64,000 nucleotides of DNA, taken from positions 10,196,381 to 10,260,380 of the forward strand of contig CAJINV010000004.1 in assembly GCA_905178155.1 (NCBI GenBank), read 5' to 3'. Below the pieces are notes generated by a model. That model had not been told where the DNA came from, ran no database searches, and worked only from the letters and a program-made list of their open reading frames with translations. The position numbers and the translations under genes are program-made. The stretch is from Amoebophrya sp. A120. Lineage: Eukaryota > Sar > Dinophyceae > Syndiniales > Amoebophryaceae. Every line of letters begins with the position of its first letter. Positions within the stretch are counted from its first letter, which is position 1. Positions 1 through 10,827 of this stretch are shown here, one piece after another.

Positions 1-3000
1 AACATGGGGGTTTCGGCGCTGGTACGATACTGAACTGTGAAACATTTTTTTCTCACCACGATCTCTGCCGACGGCGAAAGTTCTACTTGTGTGTGAACAT
101 ATTCAGATGAAGGTGAAGCAATCGTCTTCTAAGTTCTACTCATATCTTCCAACTATGCCCCAAATACTGTAAATCCAGTCTCAAAATTATCTCAAAACAG
201 TCCTGGCTCCGCACGTTTCTAAAGCACGTCGCGAATCACACACGGCACCTTTTTCCGGAGTCCATGGCCCACATTCTGATCGTAAACATGCACTGGCTGA
301 TCCGGGCGCCGACAAACACGCTGTCGCGACTGTTTTTGAATCCCGCCACGCTGTACAAGTTCCGATTTCTCTCCGCGGTGGAGGAGTTGCAGGAGTTCCT
401 CGACGTGCGGGACATCCCACTCTACTTGAACGGGAAGAACGCCGACCCCCTCCTCAACCCCGACCCGGTCACGGGCCGGCTCCCCGGGGGCCAGGAGGCG
501 ATTTGGACACAGCAGATGGTGAGAGGGGAAGTAGACGCGAGCGAATATCTAGCCGCGAGAGAGCCTTACGACCGCCACGGAGGATGTAGTAGTAGTATTG
601 TCGGCGCAGGAGGAGGTGGAGGAGCTGCTGCTGCTGCACCTCCAGGGCAGAATATTACTAACTCGGCTGCAACATCGGCCACCACTACGACGAGTGTGCT
701 TCCGGTGGGACGAAGAAGTTCATCTTCGAAAGCAAGCAAGAGCAAACTCACTGTTGCTCGTCCAACCCTTGATGCTCATCGTGGCCCACAGATCATGAAC
801 GCGGATAGTTTTACCAAGGACAGCATCAACCCTCGCGAACCCCCACCGCCGGAGCCAAAAGTGAACGAAGCTGATGGAGTCGTCTTCGGCGACCACTCTG
901 GCGCAAACGTCTCCGTCAATCATGTAGTGGATGAAATATCAAGTAGACCCGGGGGCACCGCCCCCGGCGGAGAACCATCAGCAGCAGCCGCAGCACGGTC
1001 AGCGAATCTTAAAAGAACTTCTACAGGAAGTGGTCCTGCCGATGAAGTGGATGACCCACTCTGCTCGCGGACCCCTAGCACCTCCCGCCCCTCCAGCAGT
1101 GCCAGCGGAATTTCACTCGCGAAAACGATCTCCGTGTCGAGCAACGACCAGAGCGGGGCGGGCGGCCCAATGACAACGACGACCGGAGCTGGTACTAGTA
1201 GTAAGAATATCACCACCAGCACGACCACGTCCACGCAGCTTCGGCCAGTAGAGCACGACGTCGACGTGGTCGTCCCCACACCTCCCATCAACACGAAGAA
1301 CGCCCCCAGCAACTCTGGATATAGTAGCTCCCACTCCCAGCCCGCCCCTGAGGACGCAGTATGTTTAGTACCCTCTAGCAGTTGCGCAACAACGCCTAGT
1401 ACCTCCCAGAAGTCTTCGTTTTTGCAGGTTCATCTACCCAGTTCGTCTACACCGACCACCACCACCACGACCCCAAATTACATCAACCCGATCGAAGCCG
1501 TTCCATTTGGTGCTCCTGAGGATGCGAAAAGCTCCGCATCCACCACCAGCAGTACTGCCCCATCCAAAAAGTCCTGGTGGAACCGGCGCTCCTCCGACGA
1601 CCAAGCAGATGGCTGCTCTTCAGACACTGCTGCACAACAAGATTCCCCCCGCTCCCTACCCATGTCCAGTGTCGCGGCTCGGAAGATTGGGTGTTTCCCC
1701 GGTGCTGGCACCACCTCGCCGTCCAAAGGACCGCTCGTCCGGGGCGGCATTGCGAAAATGGTCTCGAGATCGTCCGCTTCTTCGACTTCTACCAAGGGAG
1801 GGGGTGTTGAGCAGAAGTCTAGTAGTACTTCTTCTAAACAGCCTCTGCCTCACACGACCACCAGCACCACGAACCGAGCATCTTTACTGTTGCAAAACGA
1901 CGCCCAAATCGACGATTTGTTGGACAAGATGGACGCGGGCGTTCTGGCGACTGGCACGGTCCCGGTCGTTGTTTCTGGTAGAAGGAAATCGTCTTCTGTG
2001 TCTGGTTCTGGTAGTTTTGCCGCTCCTGTCCGAAGTGGCAGCAAGGCCGCAAGCAAAAGTGGGACAACATCAACTAAGGAGAAGACTCATCAGACAGATG
2101 CTGCTCGTCGCTCATCAAGTACTAGAAAAAGCAGCAAGGCAAAGTCCGCAGGTAGTTCATCATTGTCTCCGCTGTCCAGCCATGCGTCGTTCGCAAGCTG
2201 TGAGGATGATGCTGGTCCCGACGAACTACAACATGGTGGTGCTCCTCTCGATCTTGAGGAAATTACTACATCAGGAGCCGCAGAAATTACCCGCTACTCG
2301 ACAACCCGAGAGTTTGCCACGGCGCAGGACTTGGAAGAAGGAGATCTTTTGGACACAGATGAACAAGCACGACCACGAGTAAAACAAGATGGAGAGGGTG
2401 ATATCAAGCACAGAAAGACAAATTCCAAAGTTTCTTCACATGACAGTGCCACTTCCACTACAACGTCAGCGGCATTGAAAATTGCTGCTACGTCGAGTAG
2501 TTCCGCCTCTCCTGCTCCGCCGCAGGAGTCCAAACACAACGGCGCGCCTGGCATCGCCCAGGCGGTCCGAGGTTCGCCGCCAAGGAAGCTGCTATCCCAG
2601 GAGAGTGTCATGATATCCAGCACGACGACCTTGCCGTCCGCGGGGGAAGCTGCTGCTGCTGCTCGGCCAGGTCGTGACCAGGGGGCGAATGTAAAAATAA
2701 GAATAACTGAAAGCGACGAGAAAAAGCAGGACAGCTATAATTACGCCACTGGCGCCGCAGTTTCCGGGCCGCATCCGGTCCGAAGTAGTACTAAGGGAAG
2801 TAAGCGCACTAGTAGTGAAAGAACGATCGCATCAAAGGACTCTGTGTCCTCGTCGGTAGACATCTTCAACCAGCAAACTGAACCTGCGCCACCTGGACGA
2901 GGTAGCAAGCAAATAATTCCAGAAGAAAGTCGACGAGATTTGAGGACTTCGGCAGGAGGAGAAAACAAAACTACGGAGAACGCTAAGCTGCGATCGGGCA

Positions 3001-3965
3001 GAGAACCAGGAGGAGCATCTGGCCCGCCTCGCGCAAGAACCGCAGGAGTACTCGTAGCCGCGCAAGAAGCGCAAGATGGCGCATTTGTCAGGCCACAGCG
3101 GCAGAGCATGACGAATCTTCGAGCTGACCACGGAGTACAACTAGGGCCACAGGAGCAACACTTCGACCTGCACCCCGTGGTCCAGCAGGAGCAACGCTAT
3201 AGAAATGATCTTGATCAGTTAGAACAACAACAGTCCGACGATCGAAGAAAAAATCTGCCCGTGCCCTCATCGAAAATAAACTACAGCGCAACTACATCGC
3301 GAGAGCGACCTGTAGTTGTATCAGCACAAGAACCAGCTGCGCAAGAACATCAACAAGCAAAAATGCAAAACGAAAACTCCACAACCTGGATGCGCCAGAT
3401 CGCCAGTCGCTTCGCGGATGTGTCTCGCAAGTTGCCGCCGAACGGCTTTATGTCGGCGATGTCTCCCAGTGCAGCATCTCCATCTGGTGGTCCCTCGTCC
3501 TCCGCACAGCATCTTCACGCCGCGCATCTTCAAAGACACCAGCAAATGATCGTGCAACACCCCCCAAACAGGAACTCTTCCTCCAGAATAAGCGCAACTA
3601 GTATAACAACTTCAGGCCCCCGCTCGTCGCGACTACAGAGACAAGAAGACCAACAGCTGCACGGACCACCTCCGAGCTACTCTCAAGGAAGGAAAAGTCG
3701 CAACTTTCAGGAAACGGAAGAGAACCTGAACGTGACCCAACAGCACCGCTACAATGCTTCTTCTACTAGTACAGCAACACGGCAAGAAAAAGAATCAGAC
3801 CACAGTTCTCCCGGGTTTGATGGACCAATGACCACAGCAACATCTAAGCCGCATCAGAACAAGAGCAGTAGTCGTTGGAGCTTTTCTTTCGTGCGGTCCA
3901 GCGTCAAGAGGAAAGACTATCATGACATTGACGATAGGGAACGGCTAGATATGGCACGTTTGTAG
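1..3965 (+). CDS. CRAL-TRIO/SEC14-like protein with giant disordered tail (5' partial)
   Basis: The open frame has an ATG at 264, but this is probably an internal Met. In-frame sequence from 201 reads like the second half of a CRAL-TRIO lipid-binding domain: FLKHVANHTRHLFPES, then MAHILIVNMHW, then FLNPATLYKFRFLS and the LP.YLNG-type end. A GT at 22 and an AG at 199-200 would join 1-21 (NMGVSAL) to 201 in phase 0, so the gene starts upstream of the window. This family binds or transfers lipids or phosphoinositides at membranes. After about residue 110 the protein is some 1,100 residues of Ser/Thr/Gly/Pro-rich, basic low-complexity sequence with no recognisable domain. The frame ends with TAG at 3963-3965. 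A GT at 3962 could splice in phase to the exon at 4501, in which case TAG is not the true end. The domain call is by motif recognition only; the tail may be a disordered scaffold. Confidence 0.6.
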
Positions 3966-4500
3966 TAGAGTAGAACGCCAGGAGGGCCAGGAGCCGGCCC
4001 CGGCGGGCCTAGATGATATAAAAAATATCGTGGCGCAGGCGCGCCTGCCGAGCAGCAGTAGGGTGGTAGCTTTAATATGGTAAGTATTTTCCTCAAATGC
4101 GACATCGCGGCTCTTCTGAGTGATGAAGAACGTTGAGCACACGCACAGTGCTACCGCTTGTATCATTTTCCAATACGCCAGCTCCTGCACATGACATCTT
4201 CTTTGTGATCAGGCTAACAGTGCGAGAAGCTTCCTCCATGTATACCAATTTCTCAACGGCTGGAGGTGGTATTATGCCGGTCCATGTTCTGTTTATTTTT
4301 ATCTGAAGTTGCTCGTTCTCATTCTCAACCTCAAGTTCGCCATATGCCTATCATGATACCGTTACAAGTAGATTGACGCGAAGGGAAGATTGATAAAGAT
4401 AAACCTGAACTTTTTTCAACAAGTAGGTGCTATGTTGCGCGCGGTGCTGCAACCTACTTTAGTACATTTATACCACGACATGTTGGACATAATTCTGCAG

Positions 4501-4856
4501 AGGAGCTAGAGGTAGTGCCAAGTTCGACGATTCTTGTACCAATCTTCATGTTATGAATTGCAAAAGTATCGTACTCGCAGTAATTGCGTTTATGCATTAC
4601 AAATCTCTTTCTCAAGGTCAATCAGCATTACAAATTTAATTTGGAATGCTGGGCTAATTTGTAATGCAATTTATACTAGTACGATAGGATACTTTTGCAT
4701 TGCATACATGTGCGGAGTAAACTCGAAGGCAGCTCCTCATCCGGCAGCGACGCGGCCCTCTACTTTAGCCTCTACTCAAGAGCCAAAAGTAATGTCAACA
4801 TTTACCGCCTCAAGCTCAACTACATGGAACTAAGTACAGCCGCATGGTACGATTAA
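4501..4856 (+). CDS. Terminal exon pair (possible 3' end of the CRAL-TRIO gene)
   Basis: These exons are invisible until the family B element at 4552-4706 is removed with one copy of its CATGT duplication. Joining 4501-4551 to 4712 gives an uninterrupted frame, GSAKFDDSCTNLHVRSKLEG followed by ALYFSLYSRAKSNVNIYRLK and a TAA at 4854-4856. A GCAG acceptor-like sequence precedes 4501. In phase, the exon could follow a GT donor at 3962 of the upstream CRAL-TRIO gene, giving MARL-GARGSAKF. That link needs a 539-bp intron and is inferred. Alternatively these are the last exons of a separate small gene. The sequence has no domain I recognise. Confidence 0.45.
4552..4706 (+). mobile_element. Introner element, family B (155 bp), TSD CATGT
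   Basis: It begins TATGAATTGCAAAAGTATCG and ends ACTTTTGCATTGCATA, the inverted form. Exact 5-bp duplications CATGT lie at 4547-4551 and 4707-4711. The interior holds ATTACAAAT and TTTGTAATGCA motifs. Excision with one duplication opens the frame described for 4501-4856. Confidence 0.85.
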
Positions 4857-6279
4857 CAGTGCCGAGGATACGAGTTCTTGGTTTCATACAGGCTGATAGT
4901 ACTTCTTGACAGTACCTTCTACGCAACACATGTCATCTTGAAGTCGGTTTTTATGATAGACCAACACGGGACCTACATTCTTGCGACACATGATAATACC
5001 AGAGTCTGCATTCCTTTGGCTTTTGCTGATACAGGGCTGGGGCTGTGTATACGATTATACATGTTCTTGGTGTAGGTGAAACTTAGTCTATCATATAGTG
5101 TTCTTGTGATCAGCTGTGGTGCTGGGCGTCGGCAACCTGTGTCGGGAGAAGGAACATAACACATTGGCATCAACACATTAATGCCTGCTTTGAAAACATG
5201 CGGCAAATGGAAAATAAATCATATCCACGACCACATCAAGCATAAGCAAACGAATCCTTCGCTATCATCAGCGCATGACTCATGAGAAATCTTTGTGTGG
5301 AAGTGTGTTCATCCTGCATCGTTTTCCCTCCAGATTCCGTAGTTGTTGAACTATATTAAGCTGCTCGCAACATCTCGACGCAAGATCAAGAACAATACTA
5401 AAGGTAAAGGTTCTGATGTTCGCGGCTACATCGAAAGGGACGAGAGAAAGGAATGTCGGTGCGACATCGAAATATCTTTTTGTGCCAACTCTAAGTCTAG
5501 CAAGCTGCGACCTCGAAAGAAGGAAAGATAAAGAACAAAGTGTGCTGATCCATCGGTTCACGGCATGTTGAAGGTACTAACACGGTGCAGGCCAGCAACA
5601 TTCTTGGTGTGAAATAGATCATGGTCTGTGATTTCAAATGATAAATCACGCAAATAAAGATCAACGCATTCTAATTCTTGATGTGGGAGTCGGTCAACAT
5701 CAACTTCTCGACACATTTCTGATTGGAGATCTTGATTTCTGTATAAATGCGCCAACGCAACTGAAAAACGAGAGTCTCCTGCAGTGTCCAGTATTTCTGT
5801 ACGCATAAATCAGGCTGCATCTGCAATTGAGTTGATGTGCTTGCTCTAGTTTTTCAATCAATGTTTTTGCAGTATTGCAGAAAACTTCACAGGATTATTA
5901 AACCTCTGGACGTATTCCCCGCACTCTTTGTCTTTACATATTATAAGTATTGCTGCTCATATAGAGGTGGTCACAGAGCTTGCTACTCCCGCGCGGACCA
6001 TTCTAAGTCATTCATACACGTTGAGTTCAGAAGCTTTTTCTCTCTGGTCTGTTGGCACTTCGTCCACGGCCAAACTAGAAGCGAACGACTTTATAATACC
6101 AACGATTGGGAGGTGCATACGTATATTTTCTCTTTGGCGACATTGCTACATAACACACTGCATTCATATGCTTAAAAGTTTTACCTTCCCATCATCCCCA
6201 TTATTGCAACTTCTACTTTATCTACTTTAACTTCTTTCATTCTTTACCTCACCCGGTCTGTGAAACAGAAACTTATTCA
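4857..6279. other. Intergenic, no supported gene
   Basis: The stretch is AT-rich. Short frames occur on both strands, including an 82-codon minus-strand frame at 5558-5806 and a 93-codon one at 5280-5561, but neither has a recognisable domain or neighbouring exon signal. I see no introner termini with duplications here. Confidence 0.4.
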
Positions 6280-8702
6280 TTGACAATGCCCCGTCAGCAG
6301 AGTCAGAATTCCAAAGGATCGCCTTCGCCCGTTCTTTTTGTTGTGCCTCCGTTGCTCATCCCCGTTCCGCGCTTCGGCACGATGAGAGGACTGTTGGCCG
6401 CAGCGTGCGGTAGTTTTTTTCTGGCCGGCCTACCGGCATGTCGCGGATTGCAGCTCAAGTCAGTACATCAACATAGTGGTGGTCCTCGCGCACGAAGTGG
6501 TTCCTCTTCTCGGCAGCCTCGGAGCCCAACTGGTGCAGCTGCTCACAACGCTAGCAATATCCACGGGAATTACAAATCGACAAGAGCATCGTTTTTGTCC
6601 TTTGTACGTTGTACTCATTGCTGCAGCAGATGCATGAATTTATCTTGTAACAGTAACGAAGGCTCTATCTCCATTTCGTATATTTTTCTCTATCAAAGTT
6701 GTTGATGTGCAGGACCGTCCTGCACAAAGTACTATGAGAAGCAGCAGTAGAAGTTGTGCAATCAGAAAATAGAATGAAATTGAAATACATGCAGCAAACG
6801 CTGCTCTCTCACTCTCCTGCTGGAAGTAAGTAGCTTTGAGATGACCTACGCGCAGCTAAGGTCACAATGGAAAGCTGTTACTTTTGTTTTTGGGCAATCA
6901 CGGGGCCTCTTTGTCTTTCCATTTCGATATCTTCACCGGACATATTGTTCGGCACGAACACAGAGCAGCAGGCTAAGGCTCTGGTAATCGGTGAGAACCA
7001 CTTCATGGCTCTTTCCGGACCCCTACGCAGCATGCTTCGGAACCTTGCCGAGCGCAAGCAGATTGAGCTCTTCGAAGAAACGTCGGAGGACGTTGATTCC
7101 GAGTTAGAGGACCCTCATCTGTACTTTCTCGCGCATGTTAGTAACCTTGTAGCCAGGCTGAATCAGGCTGAAGTGCCAGATGCAGATGGCATCGGTTTTG
7201 TCCTGCGATGTTTCAAACGCGACAGCACGACATTCGTATCATTAAGTGTTGAGGAGAAGCGGCAGCTAGTGAAAGTCGCAGGTGATGCTATCATGGGCGA
7301 AGCTATGCAGCAGCAGAGCCACGTGCTGGATGGAATTTTTCCATCGGGTTCTCGAGACCAAGAAATCCTGGAAGAGGCCAGCGCTTTAACGAAGGCTCTC
7401 AAGTTAATGCTTTTCCCGGACGCGAGAAGTGACAGTGAGCTTTTTGACGTACGAGACGACATTCCAGTGCTAAGTCTAAGACCAGCCGGTAGGGAGCGCT
7501 GGACGCCCTTTGATGCCGTGGAGTTTGATATTTACCAACTTTCTCGCGGCAAGCGGACGAGGCGCGAGCTGGAAGAGGCGAAGGCTGGAATGTATGTGCC
7601 GACTTATGCCGTCGAACACTACCTGGCTCATGATGTCTCGGAAGGTTTCCTTTTCCGAGAACACTTTTTACGAGGTGCAGACTTTTCGTCTATTGGACCG
7701 ACCAATGCGCACATTCAACAAATCGAGAAGGTTATGCCGCGTCGCGTTGATCTCCTCCGGTGCGGGCTGGAAGCTATCCAGGCCTGGCTGGCGCAGAAGG
7801 TCAACGAAACGTACCTCCAAGGCGCCTGGAAGCTGCCCTCGATTTTTCCGGAGGGATCGAACATGACAGAAGAGGAGCGTGCTCAGATGGAGTTGCTGCG
7901 GGCAAGTTTATCTCCTGATGCAGCACCGTCGCTCCTGATCAAGCAACGTCGCGCTTGTCTGGCTCAAGCAACGTCGACGTCGCTCCTGATCGAGCTCAGA
8001 AACCTTGTCTGGATCCAACGTGTTTTCCAGAAGTGGACCAAGAGAAGCCACGAAGGCCACGTCGACGAGGAGGGTGGCGGTGCTGGTGCCACTACAGCTG
8101 CAACGACTCCTTCTGCCCAGCTACTTCCGAAAGTTTTTGTTATGGGTAACGACCATGTGCCCCATTTCGTTATGCGCCTCAAGCAGGTAGCAGGCGAAGG
8201 CCTCCAAATCGAAACTGCGCGCCTTTTCCGGCAGAAGAGAAGGGAGCCTGCGAGGATTGCTACCAGCAGTAGCGGAGCGGAAGGCGCATCAATGGAGGAC
8301 CCCTATTCGCATAGCTCGGTGCATACCGAGTTTCGGGAGAAATACGAAGAAGAAAAGCGAAGTCTCCGCTCCCGGCCGGCGATGCAGCTTGAGCTTGACT
8401 CGCTCTTGACCAAGGTGACTGACGCGCACCGGGAGATTACTCGCACTTGTGCAGAAAGGCCTCCTTCCCTGTCCTATATTAATTACGCGAGCACGCCCAC
8501 CACCCCTCTCCATGCGCGGACAGAAGGTGACATGCCACAGGTACTGCGCGAGCGCGACGAGCAAGAAGAAAGGGATACAGCCGTGGCCGGGATTTTACAG
8601 TGGGAGATTGACTTTCCTGAATCGCGACTGGAAACAGATACTATCAAACAGAACCAGAAAAAGAAAACGAAAAGTAGACGCTGCTATCTGTTCCCGAAGT
8701 AG
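6280..8702 (+). CDS. Signal-peptide protein with weak TraB/GumN-like motifs
   Basis: This is a two-exon model. The first exon starts at ATG 6280 or, more likely, ATG 6382, which opens a signal peptide (MRGLLAAACGSFFLAGLPAC). It then runs into Ser/Arg-rich sequence and ends near 6603-6611, where several GT donors lie. The second exon probably starts after CACAG at about 6964 and runs to TAG 8700-8702. It is about 580 residues of ordinary, non-repetitive composition. ALVIGENHFMALSGPL near its start and KVFVMGNDHVPHFVMRLKQ near its end resemble the paired G-x-H motifs of the TraB/PrgY/GumN family, and the spacing is plausible. The family call is an inference from two motifs. The C-terminus is Lys-rich (KQNQKKKTKSRR). 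The exact splice pair is unresolved because GT at 6604 and AG at 6963 differ in phase. Confidence 0.6.
6706..6726. repeat. Short perfect hairpin in intron
   Basis: TGTGCAGGA and TCCTGCACA form 9-bp arms around a 3-nt loop. It lies inside the putative intron of the 6280-8702 gene. No function is evident. Confidence 0.5.
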
Positions 8703-8911
8703 AGGGCCGCCCAGACCGGCGCACCGGCGAAGAGTCTTGATCTTCGATTCTTTTCCCATTCCCCGGAATGAAATAGAAATATTTGCAATAAAAATTGCGA
8801 AGGCCTGCTGGTGCGGCGTTTGCAGTTTTAAGTAGGCAATAATAATAAAAGTTTCAAAGGACTTGCAAGACAAAAAATATCACTAAGACTAAGTGGCTGC
8901 ATTGTCATGAA

Positions 8912-9376
8912 GTGCGTGCCGCATGGAAATATGATATCGGGACTGTAAAAAAGTTGAAATATGCATCTGCTTTTGTTTTCCTCTGGACAGGTGTCGATGG
9001 TTTCCTCAGCGTTCTCCGGTTCCTTGCGGTTGCGACGAAGACGACCAACACGCAGGCGAGCAAAGGTCATGGTAAAGGATCCGGCCAGGAGACCGCGTCG
9101 CCGCGGCGCAGATCAACTTCTGCTAGGGCCGCAAGAAGGAGGCGTGGTAGCCCTTCTGCAGCTCAGTATCGTCGTCCAACCCGGTCGCGTGAAGATCATG
9201 GGATTCGCTTCCCCCTGGACGAGGACAACGTGAACGTGAACGACGACCAAGCTGCAGAAGCTGCCCCCGTGCTGCCTCCTGAGCAGCTGCAGGTGGCACA
9301 ACGTGGTACCCTTCAAGTGCCAGGGGAAGATGACGATGAAGAGCAACATCCTCGGCTTCCGCATTTCTTTGGATGA
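8912..9376 (+). CDS. Possible small basic protein
   Basis: A 154-codon frame opens with a hydrophobic stretch (residues about 18-42) and then has Ser/Arg-rich and acidic segments (IRFPLDEDNVNVNDDQAAEA). Composition resembles the disordered parts of neighbouring genes. A second frame, 9303-9509, overlaps it and also looks partly protein-like (NILGFRISLDDAVRARSNAG), so a frameshift, an unseen intron, or chance may be involved. An acceptor-like TGGACAG precedes 8992. I do not recognise a family. Confidence 0.3.
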   Translation: MRAAWKYDIGTVKKLKYASAFVFLWTGVDGFLSVLRFLAVATKTTNTQASKGHGKGSGQETASPRRRSTSARAARRRRGSPSAAQYRRPTRSREDHGIRFPLDEDNVNVNDDQAAEAAPVLPPEQLQVAQRGTLQVPGEDDDEEQHPRLPHFFG

Positions 9377-9528
9377 TGCAGTGAGGGCGAGGAGCAATGC
9401 AGGTGGTCGTACTTTTGAGCCTTTTGATGGGGTTGAAGGTACTGCACCGCGGCGCCAGAAAAAAACATCAAGCAGAACGAAAAGCCCGGGGAGAAGTCGT
9501 AGGAGGTGAGGATGTCAGCAGTCCGAGT

Positions 9529-9633
9529 CCTTGTATGGCCCATACAAGGCTCTAACTGGAGCTTTCCCATACTATGGGAAAGCTTCTGTTGTGTTCATGT
9601 GTGCTGGATAAATATAAGTACTCCCCGGAGTAC
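9529..9633. repeat. Cluster of three palindromes
   Basis: Three short inverted repeats follow each other: CCTTGTATGG/CCATACAAGG at 9529-9549, AGCTTTCCCATA/TATGGGAAAGCT at 9560-9584, and GTACTCC/GGAGTAC at 9618-9633. Loops are 1-2 nt. They sit just downstream of the doubtful 8912-9376 gene. Confidence 0.65.
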
Positions 9634-9696
9634 ATATGTGAAAGCGAATTTTTTTGAAAAAATCGTGATCGGCAGCTTCGTCTCCTGGTACATGTA

Positions 9697-9773
9697 TTTA
9701 CTGTTTTGGACCTTTTTACTGTTTTGGACCTATTTACTGTTTTGGAAAAAAAAAAAAAATTACTGTTTTGGAC
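9697..9773. repeat. Tandem repeat with TTACTGTTTTGGA core, four copies
   Basis: TTACTGTTTTGGA recurs four times, three copies in tandem at about 18-bp spacing and a fourth after a run of 13 A. It is a simple local array. Confidence 0.75.
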
Positions 9774-10061
9774 CGCCGGGATACCTAACGCATTCCGTCC
9801 TCCCGATGGCGAACATTGGAGAGGTGGATCCCAGGGCGCCACAAGAATAAACTACAGGCGACCAACATACTGATCATTTCCGATACTTGTCATGAAGATG
9901 TAGTAAACACGATCACGAACCCGTAGTACCCCAGCAAGCACGTCGATTATTTTTATTGAACAGCTAGCTCAGCTTCAGAGATGCAGATGACCACGACGAA
10001 CTACAGCTGTGAATTTTTTTGAGAGTGCCTATTTCAAATTCAAACGAGTAACACAGCTTAT

Positions 10062-10098
10062 TGTAGCGCAAATTTTACTTATTGAAATTTGCGCTACA
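10062..10098. repeat. Perfect 14-bp-arm hairpin
   Basis: TGTAGCGCAAATTT and AAATTTGCGCTACA flank a 9-nt loop in intergenic DNA. It could be a miniature element end pair or a structured RNA. No poly-T tract follows directly. Confidence 0.7.
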
Positions 10099-10827
10099 TC
10101 ACCTACATAGTTAGAAGAAGTCGAACAAGCACCACTAGACTCACAAGATGATTCAGTGAGTAGAGAAGCCTAGTAATGAGCGAAGGACTCCTAAATACAT
10201 GCTTCTGTTTCATCTGGTTCGAACATGGCCACCAGGTGGAGGCACCTGGTTCACGAATGAAGAATAAAAACGCACCTCAAAAAAACGTTCAACAAAACTA
10301 CCACAAGGGATATTGATATTCTTCATTGATTACCAGCACTCTTGGATGAAGTAAGTACCTACCAAGAACACGCGCTATGTCCGGCGGGCCCGGGGCTCCT
10401 AGTTCTTTACACAGGTCTGACGATTTTGTTCTGTTCACGATGCGATGGACTCTTGTCCGCATCGGTTGTGATGACAACGCGCAAGTGAAATTTTCAATTT
10501 GCCCAGGTAAAAAGTCGCAAATATGTCCTGCTCATTTATGTGTCCACTTTTGCTCATTGCAGCTCTCAGGAAAAAGGAAAAGATAGAAGAAGTTGATGAG
10601 ATGGTCCTCTTTGTTGACAGATCGCAGTCGGAGAGTTCTAGTTCGTCACATAATATCGCCCCCTCTTTCTTGTGAAGATTCACAAGTAGAGCTCTTGTTG
10701 TCGAGGACGAACAGCGAGCGACTTATAATACGCTAACTATGTATCTTCAGGCTGCTATCCAGTAGCGGCGTTTGTTTGTGATAAAAGAAGAGAATCCCAC
10801 GTTTTTGAAATAACGAAAAGTAAAAAG

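Larger units (their letters stand above)
9377..10827. other. Intergenic with palindromes and a short tandem repeat
   Basis: No convincing gene is present. The region holds three consecutive palindromes (9529-9633), a four-copy tandem unit (9697-9773) and a hairpin at 10062-10098, each listed separately. Short frames such as 10377-10586 have no supporting signal. Confidence 0.45.

Noticed and set aside
1507-2382. 291-codon plus frame within the CRAL-TRIO gene tail
   Set aside because: It overlaps the longer 264-3965 frame out of phase; its Arg/Leu/Pro-rich composition reflects Ser-codon repeats read in another frame.
4020-4080. Possible exon ending at a GTAAGT donor (4080), reading DDIKNIVAQARLPSSSRV
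   Set aside because: Joining it to the acceptor before 4501 in phase creates TGA at the junction, so the pair does not work.
5558-5806. 82-codon minus-strand frame with protein-like composition
   Set aside because: No domain, no neighbouring exon with matching splice phase, and no signal to fix a start; kept only as a remark.
9660-9780. LTR or retroelement end
   Set aside because: Only a short tandem unit and an A-run; no paired terminal repeat, primer-binding site or reverse transcriptase.
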